A stretch of 64,000 nucleotides of DNA, from the NCBI GenBank assembly GCA_950295325.1, contig OX485809.1:37827081-37891080 (forward strand), given 5' to 3'. Under the pieces are notes generated by a model, which made no database searches, was not told the origin of the DNA, and worked only from the letters and a program-made list of their open reading frames with translations. This DNA is from Polytrichum commune (Eukaryota; Streptophyta; Polytrichopsida; Polytrichales; Polytrichaceae). Below are positions 49,368-61,300 of this stretch, one piece after another. Made by a program: the position numbers and the translations under genes. The stretch's first letter is position 1, and each line of letters starts with the position of its first letter.

Positions 49368-49682
49368 GTGGAGCAAGAAAACAAGTTGATCCATGTTTCC
49401 TCACATGAGAAGCTGTTAAAAGAAGTCGTGGTGTTTGAGGAGAAAATGCTGGATAAGGATGAAACAATTGCTTTCTTTTGGCTGCATCATCTGACCTGCA
49501 CATCAAACATGCTAGTTACAAAAGATTGTGGATCTGAGGGTAGACTGTTAGCAACAATTTCTTTTGTCTATGAAAATTGCTCTGGGATTTGTGACAGACT
49601 TAGTCTTGAGAAGCAATCAAGTGGAAGGAGAACAATAGAAGAAATCACTTCAGAAATTAGTCAAATTAGAAATTTGAGATAG
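49368..49682 (+). other. Unrecognised 104-codon frame
   Basis: It begins MEQENKLIHVSSHEKLLKE right after a TTGCAG that could be a splice acceptor. Composition is protein-like, with a Cys-containing centre (FFWLHHLTCTSNM), but I do not recognise it. It may be an exon of an otherwise unseen gene upstream of the TIR exon. Confidence 0.25.
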
Positions 49683-49989
49683 TACAAAAAGAAACCTACA
49701 AGCTCCAACTAACTACTCTCGGTTTCATCAATGACATCTTTGAATAATAAGAATCACCTCACTTAGGGCATCACCACCCATTTCGCCCCTGAACTGAACT
49801 ATTATAAACTGCAAACAAAATTTCATCACCCTGAACAGTGCGTGAGGCAATACCTGCTCCACCCATGAACTCGTCTTTGAGTTTCGGGTGGGTGAGCGCC
49901 CTGAGAAAGCAGGGTTAATATTTTGTAGTAAAATTTTGTCAATACTGGTTATTAACGTGCCGGGACAGTTATAAGATAGGCTCTCAGTG

Positions 49990-50225
49990 ACATACCTAGT
50001 TGAGATCTGATGTTTGCAAGTCCAACCGGTTACATGAAACTCTCTTGTTTTAGTTTATGCAATTGGGGTATAACCTATAAATTCCTCTAAGATAGTCGGT
50101 AATTTTCATGCGGTCTTGAACTTCAAGCGGGTATTGCTCAAACTAATTGCCGGTTCTCTCCGATCATAGGTGCAGGAAGTATTTAAGGTATAATCGATCG
50201 AGACACTACAATTTCCAAGTTGCGC
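49990..50225 (+). repeat. Dispersed repeat family A, copy 3
   Basis: Shares AACCGGTTACATGAAAC, GGGGTATAACCTATAAATTC and TTGAACTTCAAGCGGGTATT with the copies at 345, 36750 and 52195. The stretch to 50816 has a minus frame of 78 residues with no recognisable domain. Confidence 0.65.
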
Positions 50226-50816
50226 AAGACAAATGTATTATTTTACTCACTTACATGTACTATTGCTCACTTATAATTTACAACCTCTCAAAAAAAATGA
50301 TCAAAATGTATGGGGCATGATTAAGCTCTAGAATTGCCGTTTGATTGACATCGTTTCTCATACCTCGCGTGAGGTCCTCATAAGGTTAGCGGTTCTATGT
50401 CAAACACTCTATCATTGGTACGTGGGTGAGATGATCTACAGTGTTCATCTTCAGTATGTTGACAAAGATGAACACTATAAGCAGCAACTGAGATGTAACG
50501 AAGACCAGGAGCCCTTGCTTCATGTTTTCGCTTCTCATAGTTGAACAAATTCTTCCTGACATGCCCTACCAAGAAGTTTCCCAGCCGCTCGATGTCACTG
50601 CACAAAAACAGCAACCTCTTATGGTCAGAAAAATGTTCCAGTTAATACTAATCATTTTACCTCTTCCAGAATATTTTCATCACTGATTAGATAGAAAGAG
50701 AAAGAGAATTTCCACACTTCAGCTATGGCCGGATACCAGCTCATTTGAACGTAGTAAGGATCAAGCATAAAATATATCCTGTGCAAAGTTATGCAATTCA
50801 CAATGACTGTGATTGA

Positions 50817-51393
50817 AAAAGAGAAGTTCCAAAGCTCAACGCAAAGCATAAGATTTTTCTGTGTGACAGTGGGGCTCAGAAGGAGTTTGTGAGAGAGCTC
50901 CGCTTGGATCTTGAGAGGGTTAACCATTTCCCATTCTTCGACCAGAATTCAGACAGTCTACCAAAAGGAGAGAAGTTTCCTCCCCTCATATTTGAGGCTG
51001 CCAGACAATGTCTGCTGGCAGTGGTGGTGCTTTCCGTTACCTTCTTGACATCCAAATGGCCAATGATCGAACTCTGCGCATTTGTGAAAGCTCAAAAAAA
51101 TGACAACCCAAGATTGAGGTTGCTGCCTTTGTTCTTTGAACTCAGTCTTGCTGACATAAGTGAAGCAGCTGTAAAGAATCATTGGACAAAAGAATGGACA
51201 AAGTTCTTCTCCGAAGCTAACCTATCAGCAGGCCTCCAGGAGTGGTCGGAGAGTCTGAGTGCTCGAGCAACAAACGGCTTGGATTTTTACCAGTACGAAG
51301 GCTCTGTGGTTGCATACAAGGAAGCGATCATAGAAGAAATTTGTACCATGTTGCCACCACCGGAATTGTTTGAGATGTCAGAGATCGTCGGAG
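50817..51393 (+). CDS. TIR-domain exon of a plant immune-receptor-type gene
   Basis: The frame opens after TGA at 50814 and runs to a donor at 51394 (GGAG|gtaatc, phase 1). It encodes about 190 residues covering nearly a whole TIR domain. The first strand and helix read KIFLCDSGAQKEFVREL, where plant TIRs usually have VFLSHSG. Next come a FFDQNSDSLPKGEKF BB-loop region and VVVLSVTFLTSKWPMIEL, in which the Glu of the S-W-x-x-x-E-L motif is the catalytic residue of TIR NADases. LLPLFFELS, WSESLSARATNGLDFYQYEG and EIIEEI-like text complete the fold. His of the first motif is Asp here. No ATG precedes it in frame, so an upstream exon is needed. No NB-ARC domain follows within the window. It could be TIR-only, TIR-X, or the head of a truncated TIR-NLR. 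Confidence 0.8.
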
Positions 51394-51628
51394 GTAATCG
51401 ATTATGCAAGGTTTGTACACATCCCAATACCGTCTTCTTTTCCAGATTTTCATCAATTGCGAACATATAACCCTAATGCATCGAAAAGAGGCGAGAGCAT
51501 TTTCAGACTGTGATGTGTTTCCCGGGACTTGCCCATAAAGCTTTTGTAATTGCAACACCTAAAGAACATCAGAGCTATTCGATCGACAACCAGGAGAGGC
51601 GTCCACAACAACATTAAACCCTAAATCC

Positions 51629-52075
51629 TAGGGCAACACAACACAACACACGAAGAAAGGTGCACTGTTCTACATGCACTCCGGACCACGCCTCATCTCC
51701 CCATTCAACGCTACACTACACACATGCGAACTCTAACCACAAACTAGGGCAACACAACGCAGCACACGAAGAAAGGTGCAGTCTTCTACATCCACTCCGG
51801 ACCGGGGCACAACTCTAACTGCAGGACAAGAAAAGACCACGCAGATGAAAAGACGACACTACTACGCTCACGGACTACTGCGCTGGGCCAGGTGGACCGG
51901 GCCGGGTCCGTAGGCCTTATCGCGGGCAGGGACGTGGCAATGGGACGGGTGGGCCCCGCGCGGGGGTCGGGGGGTTTTGGAACCCGTTCCACCCTCCAAA
52001 CCCATCTTTTCGCGGGCAGGGGGAGATTGCCCAACGGCGCTCTGTTTAGGGGTTGAAGGGGGGGGGTCTGTAACG
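51629..52075. repeat. Direct repeat followed by GC-rich patch
   Basis: A block of about 60 bp beginning GGGCAACACAACACAACACA occurs at 51629-51690 and again at 51745-51806. It is followed at about 51835-52075 by a strikingly GC-rich stretch (for example GGGTGGGCCCCGCGCGGGGG) that contrasts with the AT-rich window. The stretch lies in the possible long intron between the TIR exon and the exons at 55870. No gene is seen. Confidence 0.5.
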
Positions 52076-52194
52076 TGACGCGAAATGTAGGCTTTGCACT
52101 TAATTAAGTCTAGTCACAATTAATCAGTTTAAAAGTGTATTACTACTTGTCAGCAGAGAGGATATTAATTAAAATAACATAGAACGAAATAGTT

Positions 52195-52415
52195 AAAGCC
52201 TATGTCCGGGGAGAATCGGTGGTTAGTTACAGATGAACCGGTTGAGTTTGAGAAATAACCAGTTGAAGTTTGGGACTTCAGGAGAATTACAAATCTTTTT
52301 AGAAGAATCTATAGAATATACTTCACATGAATAAAGCAAAATAAGAAGATGCCAACATGTAACCGGCTGGATTTATAATCACTAGGATGTTGACCAACTG
52401 TGCCCAAAAATTTCT
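52195..52415 (-). repeat. Dispersed repeat family A, copy 4
   Basis: On the minus strand it carries AGCCGGTTACATGTTGGCAT, GAAGTATATTCTATAGATTC and CTCAACCGGTTCATCTGTAA. It is clearly related to the copies at 345, 36750 and 49990. Confidence 0.65.
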
Positions 52416-52654
52416 CGGGCACTGGTTAAAACTAGCACATTATCTTAAGTTTCAATTTAAAACGACAAAGGCCCTTTCAAATGGCAAGTCTCAACTGTTA
52501 TCACCTCATTGTGAATGAAGATTTTTCTTCATATTTCTTACTTCCAAGTTGATGACATGCGTTATTGATGGTTTCACTTCAAGAATGAAAGCTCAGTCAG
52601 TTGCTTATTCATCAAGTGGAATTATATATATATATATAGGAGATTGTTAAATCA

Positions 52655-52862
52655 ACCACGTTAGTTTGTTAAAACGACCACAAAGACGCGTTGCATGGTC
52701 ACATGACTTGTCAAAATTTGATTTTCCATCCCACTAATGTAGAGAAGCAAGGTAGCAACTTTGCTTCCTCTTTCTTTACATTTCCACTTACAACTAGAAT
52801 TGTTCAAATTTTGACATGTCATGTGACCGCACCACGCGTCTTTGTGGTCAGTTTAATAATCC
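52655..52862. repeat. Short foldback MITE-like element
   Basis: The left arm (GACCACAAAGACGCGTTGCA, then GGTCACATGACTTGTCAAAA) and the right arm, in inverse orientation (GACCACAAAGACGCGTGGTG, then GGTCACATGACATGTCAAAA), match for about 60 bp around a loop of about 80 bp. TA microsatellites flank both sides. The stretch 52863-54152 shows no gene I can support. Confidence 0.65.
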
Positions 52863-54152
52863 CAGTTATATATATATTGGATTTTGGGTCTTGAAAGTGA
52901 GGTGCTCTCATATTGGGTTTTCTGGGCAAGGCAACCTTCACAAATGCTAGGGCAAAGTTTTTTTTTTGTAATCGACGGAGCGGGCATCGTTTTTCATATG
53001 GCTTCAGTTTTTTTTTTTGAAATTTTTGTCATGACTGCCCAATAATTGCGGGCCCAGCCCTTACCTCTCTCTTCCCCTTCTCTTGAAAGTTTGTAGGGGA
53101 AGGGTTAATGTCCCCCATGAGATAGACCCCACGATGCCTTTCGCTTGGTGTCGATTTGTGCCAACTGTCAAATCCTTGTTGGCAATTGGATGAAAATCTC
53201 GCCAGATGCTGTATGTCATCCTCTCGTGATGCTTTCCTAAAAAACATCAAAATTGCATTGAAATTGCTTAATGTCAGAAATATTGCACATGTCTAAGCCA
53301 GAGTGACAGACAGAGTACGACACAAAAGCATCTCCTAGAAACTTTTGACCCTTCCAAATTCGGAGTCAACTCTTGTTCAGGCATCACAGGAGAATGGTAG
53401 CAACTTGAACGGTTTGTAAACATCGAGAACATTGGGTTTGAGAATACTCAAATTTCATCATCCAATAGAGTTATGCTTGTAACTCAATGGGAGTTTTTGC
53501 CGGTAGTTGTTGGTCCCTATGTCGATTTGCATACATTGTCAACAATATTTTTCTTCCTTTCCACTTCGTTTGCGATGCGATGCTGCATGTTCGGAGGTAG
53601 GGTTTGAATTTGATTGAAGATCAACATATTTCCTGAGGTTCGTTGAGGATCAAACTCATTTCTAGCACCTCTTTGCATGCTAAAATGAGTTTGACCCTCA
53701 ATGAACACCGATAACAAAATGTTCTTCGATCAGACCTCCACACTGCTACCTCCGACCATTGACTTCGGACCAAATGCCATGGTGAGTTAGAGGATGAACC
53801 TAGTAGACAAGAATATTGTGCAAGGAAAGTCTTTTGTTTTGGAGAGCACTCAACCCTACTACTTCTCCGGCTAAGTAGCATCCGCAAGGATGGTGTCCGT
53901 ACATGCTCGTGGTTCTACTGATTCGTGAGAACCTCATTGTGATAAAATTGATATGGGCGCCGCAATTGAAACGGCGCAAATCTGTTTCATGACAATGTAT
54001 TGCTTGAAATTTAAATGGGCGCCAAAATGAGAAAACATGCGCATGTCTCTTTCTGACGTTGAGGTTCGGCCCAGTTGTCAAGAACCTCTGTAGTTATGTT
54101 ATGACAAGATAATGATATTTGCTTTTAATGTTGCCTGTGTCTTTTTTTGCAG

Positions 54153-54261
54153 AGGGTTGGGAGGATAGGTGGGTGCGGTCCGAGTGGAAGAAAAGCGAGG
54201 GCCTCCATGGCAAGTTTGTGCACATCGCGGGCAAATGGTATGGAGACGGAAATGACAAAAG
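54153..54261 (+). pseudogene. Orphan calreticulin exon
   Basis: An exon-like segment with acceptor ttgcag| and donor |gtatgg encodes [20 protein letters not shown] followed by [16 protein letters not shown]. This is the conserved N-terminal part of calreticulin (the GW..RWV.S.WKK and GKWYGD..DK blocks), an ER Ca2+-binding lectin chaperone. No signal-peptide exon upstream and no downstream calreticulin exon (GIQTS..., lectin or P-domain motifs) is visible. It is therefore a captured or left-over exon. It starts in phase 1 and ends in phase 2, so it cannot be spliced directly to the exon at 55870. Confidence 0.75.
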
Positions 54262-54362
54262 GTATGGTGAAAGAATCATCCAGTACTTTCTCTCCAATTT
54301 TTCTTCCCAAGCATAGTATTCTTGAGCATTCTTGAGCTTTCTTAAGCATGTGTAAGGTATGT

Positions 54363-55431
54363 GGGTGTTATTCGGTCCGTTTTCCACGTTCTCCAACTTC
54401 TAGCAATTAGGGTTACACAACAAATCTTGTGTTGTATTGGCAAATCTGCGTGATTCATTCCAAAAATAGGAATACAAATTGGACCTCTTCTGAGTTAGTA
54501 ATGGTTATCGGAAGGGCATGTTTGTTGATTACTTAATTGAATACATTAGTCCTCCCAACCGTGTTTCAGTATTGAGTGTGGAGTAGTTAATAAAATTTGA
54601 AGGTGTAGTCCAATCTCTATTAAACAAGTGTCTTCATGATGTTTATTCTTTGATCCTCACTGAACCACACAACAATCAAATACATGTGATTGATTAAGAA
54701 AAGTAACCGAATAACACCCCATACTTTATATATATAAGGTTTGTTAAGAGCAATTTTGTGCAGTTATCTCGGGTCAATCTGATTTTAATAAGGATACGAG
54801 TATGGGTATACAGTATCTGATCCGGATGGTATCACATTCTTCAATACCAATATATTTCTCGTCTGATATAGATAGCATTGCAAAATTCCATGATGTCACC
54901 TACATATCCATCATGGATATTTTATGAGTTTGTTTGTTTTCTTTCAATACCCTTACTCACTAGGAATGAGAAAAATGATACCTGCACAATACTGGCTGTC
55001 TGAAACCAGGTTTTTGATGGGGCTAGAGTAAGGTTCAATTTTCCATGGGAAAATTACATGTTAAAATAACATAGGATATGCAGGTGTTATCGGTTACAAT
55101 TTTTCCAGTTAGACACCTGTATTTGATTGGTGTGTGGTTATATGAGGATCAAAGAACAAACACCTTAAAGGTACATGCTTAAAAGAGATTGGACTACATC
55201 TTCAACTTTTATTACCTACTCCACACTCATAATTTGGGAGGACCTATACATTCAGTTTAGGAATCAACAAACATGCACATCCGATGACCATAACTCAATC
55301 AGGGGAAGTTTAATCTCCAATATGGTTTTTGTTGATGCTTCATTGTAGATTCGGTAATTCAACACAGTTGTCATTGTGTGAATCTAATTAGTAGAAGTCG
55401 GAGAACATGAAAAACGAACCAAATAACACCC
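54363..55431. mobile_element. TIR transposon, non-autonomous, R2 family
   Basis: About 1.07 kb. The ends begin GGGTGTTATTCGGTCCGTTTT (left) and, inverted on the right, GGGTGTTATTTGGTTCGTTTT. Similarity continues about 50 bp through a GTTCTCC(A/G)ACTTCTA block to CAATTAG / TAATTAG. ATGT directly adjoins both tips. Nested inside are inverted copies of the R2 arms (about 54540-54770 and 55060-55330) and a diverged relative of the 176-bp unit found at 20004-20881. There is no transposase frame. Confidence 0.75.
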
Positions 55432-55869
55432 ATGTAATTTAACCACAGAAAAGATTCATGAACTCACAGCGTGTTGTTTTCGGACGTTTATTGGATTGCT
55501 CGTCTGCTTCTTCTTCATCTATGTGTTTGTGAATTTGAGTCTTCTTTCCACCTCCAGCCTCCTCAAGTGAGCCAGAGGGTGCAAGTTTTTCCAGTAGGGC
55601 TCCCTATAGGTTGGGGAAGTTCTCATCAATTTGAACAACGGATGTCTAAGGCATAGCCATAGCTGTGACCCGAACGGACGAACTCAACCTGAGTGCTCAA
55701 ATGGGTACTTGGCCTTCAATTAATTGATGGGGTTTGATCAAGTGGTGTTGACACACACCATCACGATATATACTAACTAAGCAACCCGTCTTCTAGAATC
55801 ATGTTCAGTTCCTCCACACCACCTTAGGTCCTTCTGTGTCTTTTGGCTTCTAATCTTTTGATTTTTCAG

Positions 55870-57884
55870 GCATTGAGGCAAGCAAAGCTGTTGTTGTTGG
55901 TGAAATAGAAGTTGATGTTAAGATGACGTCAAAGGAGAAGGAGCTCAATAAGGTTAAGGGCAAGGTAGTAAGTGTGATTGATGAAAATAAAGCGGAGTCC
56001 GAGTGGGAACAGAACAAGCTCCTAGAGAAGTTTTTCTTTTGGCGATGCATGTTTGCCATCGTTGAGCGGTTGTCATTGATGCAGGTTTGTTTGGGCTTAT
56101 CAGGTCTCACTTTATTTTTGAATCTCTGTTATATACTTCACAAGGCTTGTTCTGGTACCAATTGGCATGTGTTGTCATACTCCAATATACTCTGTATGCA
56201 AGGAACAAGAGATGGACCTCAGCATTTAAAGGAAGCTGTGATGTCTCTTGGGGTGTCAAATGGATTTGGTCTGTCCTGTTGGTTCCTAACTACTCTTCCA
56301 TCAAGAAACTTATCAAGAGGTTTGATAATAAGAGATTTTGATGAAATGTTCTTTTATAAAATGCCTTTTTGTGCCACCTAATCAAGTGCCTTGTTTACAT
56401 TTAAATATGTAGGTCTAGACTCTTGCACTTGGTAGTGGACCTTAGCACTCAGTGGTTTGTGTAGTTAATTGCAAACATTTCATGCTATGAGTGGCAGTTT
56501 AAATTTATAGAAGTGTTGTTGCATTATGTTCATAATCTAATTTTGACAGGCAATTTGGAGAGAGATGTTGGAGGGATCCTTGAAGGTGGTCAAGGACGTA
56601 CTGACAAGGCGTAAGTATATGCAAACAATAAAACTTCACTCTCAGGTGTTTTTTATGGTTTGAAAGCATCTGGAAAGAGAGAGAAGTGTTCTTCAAGACC
56701 TCAACATGTTATTTTGATGATAGTTCTAGAGCAGTAATTATCTCAATTATAATGTCTTTCTAATGAAGTCTAGTGGAACATTTTGAAAGGTACTACCATA
56801 TTTAAAGTTTGTAAAATCAGAATGGGGAGACTTGTTGAGGTGTTATATTGTTATTGACGCGACGCTGCTTGTGCTCCTGCATGTCTATTAGGCTTCATAT
56901 TTTGGCCGGGTCCAATTAAGGCAATTGTTACTAATGAAAAAACTCTCAAGAACGATGAGAAGCTATGTAGCGACATGGAATATATCATGTAAGTGTCCTG
57001 CCTTGAATTTGGAATCCAATAGTTTAGTAATTTGATGCCCTTGCCACACACAACTTGAGCTCAAAGTGAAGCTCAAGCTTGAAAGCTTCATGGTTTAAAG
57101 AATTTGAGCGCTTACTTATATGTGCCTAGTGGAGCTCTATCTCAAGGTTGGTCCTCCCTTTTTTATGATTGTTTTTCAAGCTCAAATTTGAACTTGTGGA
57201 GTTTTCAAGTTCGATAGCTACTTGAAGCTCAACTTCGGGTTTGAACTTCAAAATTTATTCCAAAAAAAGGAGGGACTAAAGCTCTATTAGTTTAGGCACA
57301 TGTAAGGGCCCAAATTATTCTCCATGTAAGAAAACATGCAACTTTCTATGAGGTGGTTGCTTCAATGTTCAACTCAAATTGCAAGGGTCCAAAGTTCAAT
57401 GTGGAGTTACCCTTCAAGGATTAATACTTTTTCTTTGCTAATCAAACATTCATGTTATGATTGATTTATTTCATAATACACCTTTTGGGTCTTTCAACCA
57501 TAAACTATAGAAATAAAAGATTATATTTGCAACCATATATTTGGTAGGCATTAATTCAATGTTACAGTTTGAATTGATGGAGTTGACGTAAAATCTGTGT
57601 TGATATATGATATATGTAAAATCTACATGATAATAGGATATATGTAAAATTTCTGATGTATGATTCTAGAGGTTTGTGATGTTGCCTTCACTGTGATTGT
57701 GGAGAATTGAATTGGACATGAGGAACGCGCGTTCCTTTTGGAATTTTGCAGGATTTTAGCGAAGATGGCAGGAAGGCCACTTCCACTTGTACAGGAGTTT
57801 CTTCGGGATTGCTTAATGAACAAACAGCTCATACCTGTAGATCGTTATCTACTGCACCTCCCCCAGAGCATAGTCATTTTTTGA
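55870..57884 (+). CDS. Unrecognised gene, last four exons
   Basis: Exons 55870-56084, 56550-56610, 56892-56988 and 57752-57884 (stop TGA) join with matching phases (1, 0, 1, 2) and clean GT-AG borders, which is good evidence for a real gene. The encoded tail of about 162 residues starts IEASKAVVVGEIEVDVK, has a charged stretch (TSKEKELNKVKGKVV), then EKFFFWRCMFAIVERLSLMQ, VVKDVLTRRFIFWPGPIKAI, KNDEKLCSDMEYIMILAKMA, PLPLVQEFLRDCLMNKQ and RYLLHLPQSIVIF. It is probably helical. I do not recognise the family. It needs an upstream exon ending in phase 1; the TIR exon at 50817-51393 ends in exactly that phase. The stop lies about 460 bp before nucleoside hydrolase copy 3. Confidence 0.6.
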
Positions 57885-58347
57885 GTAATTCTCAGAGCTG
57901 CAGAAAACCCCTTATGCTATCAGGAGACCCCTTCCTGCAACAGATTGAGATCCACTCCCACCGTAGGCATTAAACCACCTCTGCGCCAAGCCCACACGGA
58001 CATCGCATGTCAATATACAAACACGGGAACACGGACATCGCATGTCGATCCTTTTTCACATAAACACATTGACGATCCTTTTTCTGGATCTTCCTTCTTG
58101 GTCTCCACTCAATAGCCCTTATCCGCTGCGGAGATCCCCACTCCCAAAAGCTCGTTTGGGAAGGGTTTAAGGTCCGCCCAAGTTCAGCATTCGACGCAAC
58201 ACCGCGATCCGGCACACCACTGCAAGCGCACAGCAATAGCTGCAAAGTTTCGCTTTCCCCCGGAATTCTTCTTAAGTTTTTCTGTTGCGTGAGGCCTTCA
58301 ATTTCTGGTTGCCAGTGGTTTCTGCCTGTATCAAGGTCGCGGAGGAG
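57885..58347. promoter_or_regulatory. Upstream region of nucleoside hydrolase copy 3
   Basis: From about 58192 the sequence matches the 5' region of copy 2 (CGCAACACCGCGATCC, CACACCACTGCAAGCGCA). It contains a direct repeat of ACACGGACATCGCATGTC near 57995 and 58031. The tandem duplication found upstream of copy 2 is absent here. No TATA box could be chosen confidently. Confidence 0.4.
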
Positions 58348-61300
58348 ATGGCGGCGGTCAGCGAAGACGGTGTTGGCAATGCCAACATGGAAAGCTTAGC
58401 AGTTGCCAAGGAAAGCAAACAGCCAACACGCAGGAAAGTCATCATCGACTGTGATCCAGGCATTGGTAAGAAGAGTCTCGTCGTTACATTCTTTTCTCAA
58501 TTAAGTTCGTCTTCCTTATTATTTGTCTCTATTCTTTTTTGGTAATGATTCGGTGCTCAGAGTTCTCTTCTCTGGAGGAGGATTTGTCCTGTGTATCATC
58601 GAGGTTGAATCGCCAGTGAGCAATGGAGCTTTCTTCTTCGCATCCTTCCTCGTTCACAGATCCTTGTTCTTCATTCGGGAATTGGAATCCAGGGACAAAT
58701 TGCTCCCAGGTGAAGCAATTGTGTGCGTTTTGGGAGCCGATCCTATGTGCTGTTTATTGAGCTGTCAGGCTGGAAATCTTGCTTAATAAAGCTCCATTGG
58801 AGTTTCCATGACTCGAAGCTCTGCTAACCGTGAATGTGGCCTCATCTGAAATGGATAGTCGTCAAGGCATGTGGGCCTTACCCGGTTACTTTTCTATATC
58901 AGACACTTATATTTGAGTGGTGTGTTGTTAGGTGTGGATCTAAGAATGGACACCAAATAGCCCTGATGTGTTTTCAAGAGATTGGACAGTGTGCTCCGAA
59001 ACTACAAGGAAAATGGCTATGGATTTGTCAATCATCTGGCGCTAATTGTGTGTTAAATATCCTACATGGGTGCAGAGCTAATAATGTGCATTTAGGCCCG
59101 CATACCTAAGTGTTACTTATCCGGCCGACTGATTTTATTTGCTTGTTCTATTAGTCCTATTATGACGAGTTAGGCATCCTGGCCATCAATGAACACCTTT
59201 AGTTCTGCACCCACTTCTTGTAGGATATGAAACACACTTAGTGCAAGATGATTGGTCATAGCCATTTTCCTCAAAAATCTTGGAGTTCATATGAATGTCT
59301 TATTTGTCTTCAAAGTGAAGATAATTGAGCTCATTAAATGGGCCATGGGTTCCCCCATTACATTAACTATTGAGCCCAGAATGGTTGACAAAATTTGAGT
59401 TTATAGTCCAGTCTCTTTCAAACACATGGTGTCTTTCTAGTGTCTGTACATAGAATCACACCTAACCACACACTACTCGAATAATGGTGCCTGATTAAGA
59501 TAAGTAACCGAATTAGGCTTGCTTACCTTTGTGCAATTCCAACGTGTTGGATGATAGTTTTTAGTTTGGTTTTTCTTTAAATCTTTGATGTGTCTACTGG
59601 ATGAGCATTCTTGTACTTTGTCACTGAGATTGGTTCTTGCATTGTATTTGTAATGCTCTATGTGGACAAACGCTCGTGTATCTAGAGTCTCAACTGCTCA
59701 GAAAACCTGCTGCAATGATCGTGCCACACTTTCTGGTTGACCTGGTGCATTGAACATTGAAATCAGTAAATAATCTCTGTTTGTCTAGTAGGCAGAGGAC
59801 TGACATGTTCTGCATAATAAGTGGGATGGGCTATCCTTTTCTAATAGTTGTGAACTTTAGAATGAAAATATAGTCTGTTTATAGGTGATTTTTCAACAAA
59901 GTGATGCTCTAGTAAGAGGTACTATTTATGTAGGGAAGAATAGTTTAAGCTATATGGATCTTTTCAAGAATTGTTGTGTCCCGTAGTACTCACCATTTTT
60001 ACTTTCTGAATTGGTGGGGTGTCTTGCTGACATGCAGATGATATGATGGCAATTTTCATGGTGTTTCAAGTACCAGAAATTGAAGTTATAGGCTTGACCA
60101 GTACTTTTGGCAATGTCCATACTCCTCTGGCAACTAAGAATTGTCTATACCTGGTGAGGTTCTGTTCTTTTGAATGCTCAATCTGCATCTAAGAAAACAG
60201 TGTTACACTGTATTGGGAATGCGGTGAAATCTAAATTTCATGGATTTTACTCAACATTGTCAAGCAAGTTGGTTGACTCGTCAGCTTATCACATCAATGA
60301 TCTGAGTCGTTGATTGTGTTACGGAGGTCAAACCTTTTCTTATGGATTTGTATTCTAGATCCCAAATGCATGATGAAATTGTGCTTTATTTCCAGTTTGA
60401 ATCGCTTAATCAAGGCTGTCTGTGTGCCTTCAGTTTTTTCTTGGGGTCTTCTTGGAGTGTGCTGAATTGACAGATCTGTTTGCATGTGTCAGTCGGAAGT
60501 GGCTGGCTTTCCAGAGGTGCCAGTTGCAGAAGGCAGTATGGGACCATTGAAGGTAACAATTATGATACGCCTAAACCTGTTTCTGTGACTCTTCTTCTCA
60601 TTAGATGTTTTGAGCACCACGAAATGTAGAGTGTTTTAAGAATCAAGGATATATATCCAAATTTCTATAGAAGGGTGAACTCCTTCCTTGGTACTTGGCT
60701 GTTAGAAGAACATGTGGCATTTGAGTTAGTGAGTTGTTTCATGGGCCATGTCATGTCATATATGCAGTGATGCAACCTCACAGTTAGTTGCAATGATTGT
60801 TGACATTACATATTCAGGAATTTTATGGCTTGTTACAGAATACTGAATGTAGTTGGAAGCAGATATTGGTGTTTTGAGAGTTAGTCTAAGTTTTTGGTTT
60901 TTCCATTGTTAGAGCACTTCTGCAACTTTTTGAGTTTTCCCTCATATGTTTCTATGCCTATTTTGCACTTGCATGCATCCTCATCATCTTATTTCTACAA
61001 GTACAGGGAGGTGTTCCTGAAATTGCAGATTTCGTCCATGGAGAGGATGGGCTTGGCAACACCTACCAAGCCAATCCCAAAGGTTGAAAGTTAGACATAA
61101 GTGCTGCAGAGTTTCTTGTAGAGAAGGTGGCAGAATTTCCTGGCGAGGTCACTGTGGTTACACTGGGTCCTCTTACCAACATTGCCTTGGTGAGGGGTTT
61201 GGCCTTTACATTGGCATCAGTTTTCAAATGGTAACTTGCATTTTTAGTACGAGGCTTGTAATCTAGAATGTTGGAAGCTCCTTTGATGCAGGTTTGGTTG

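Noticed and set aside
51835-52075. GC-rich patch considered as foreign or bacterial DNA
   Set aside because: It has no coding frame or motif and is only about 240 bp. Low-complexity G/C-rich intergenic sequence is sufficient.
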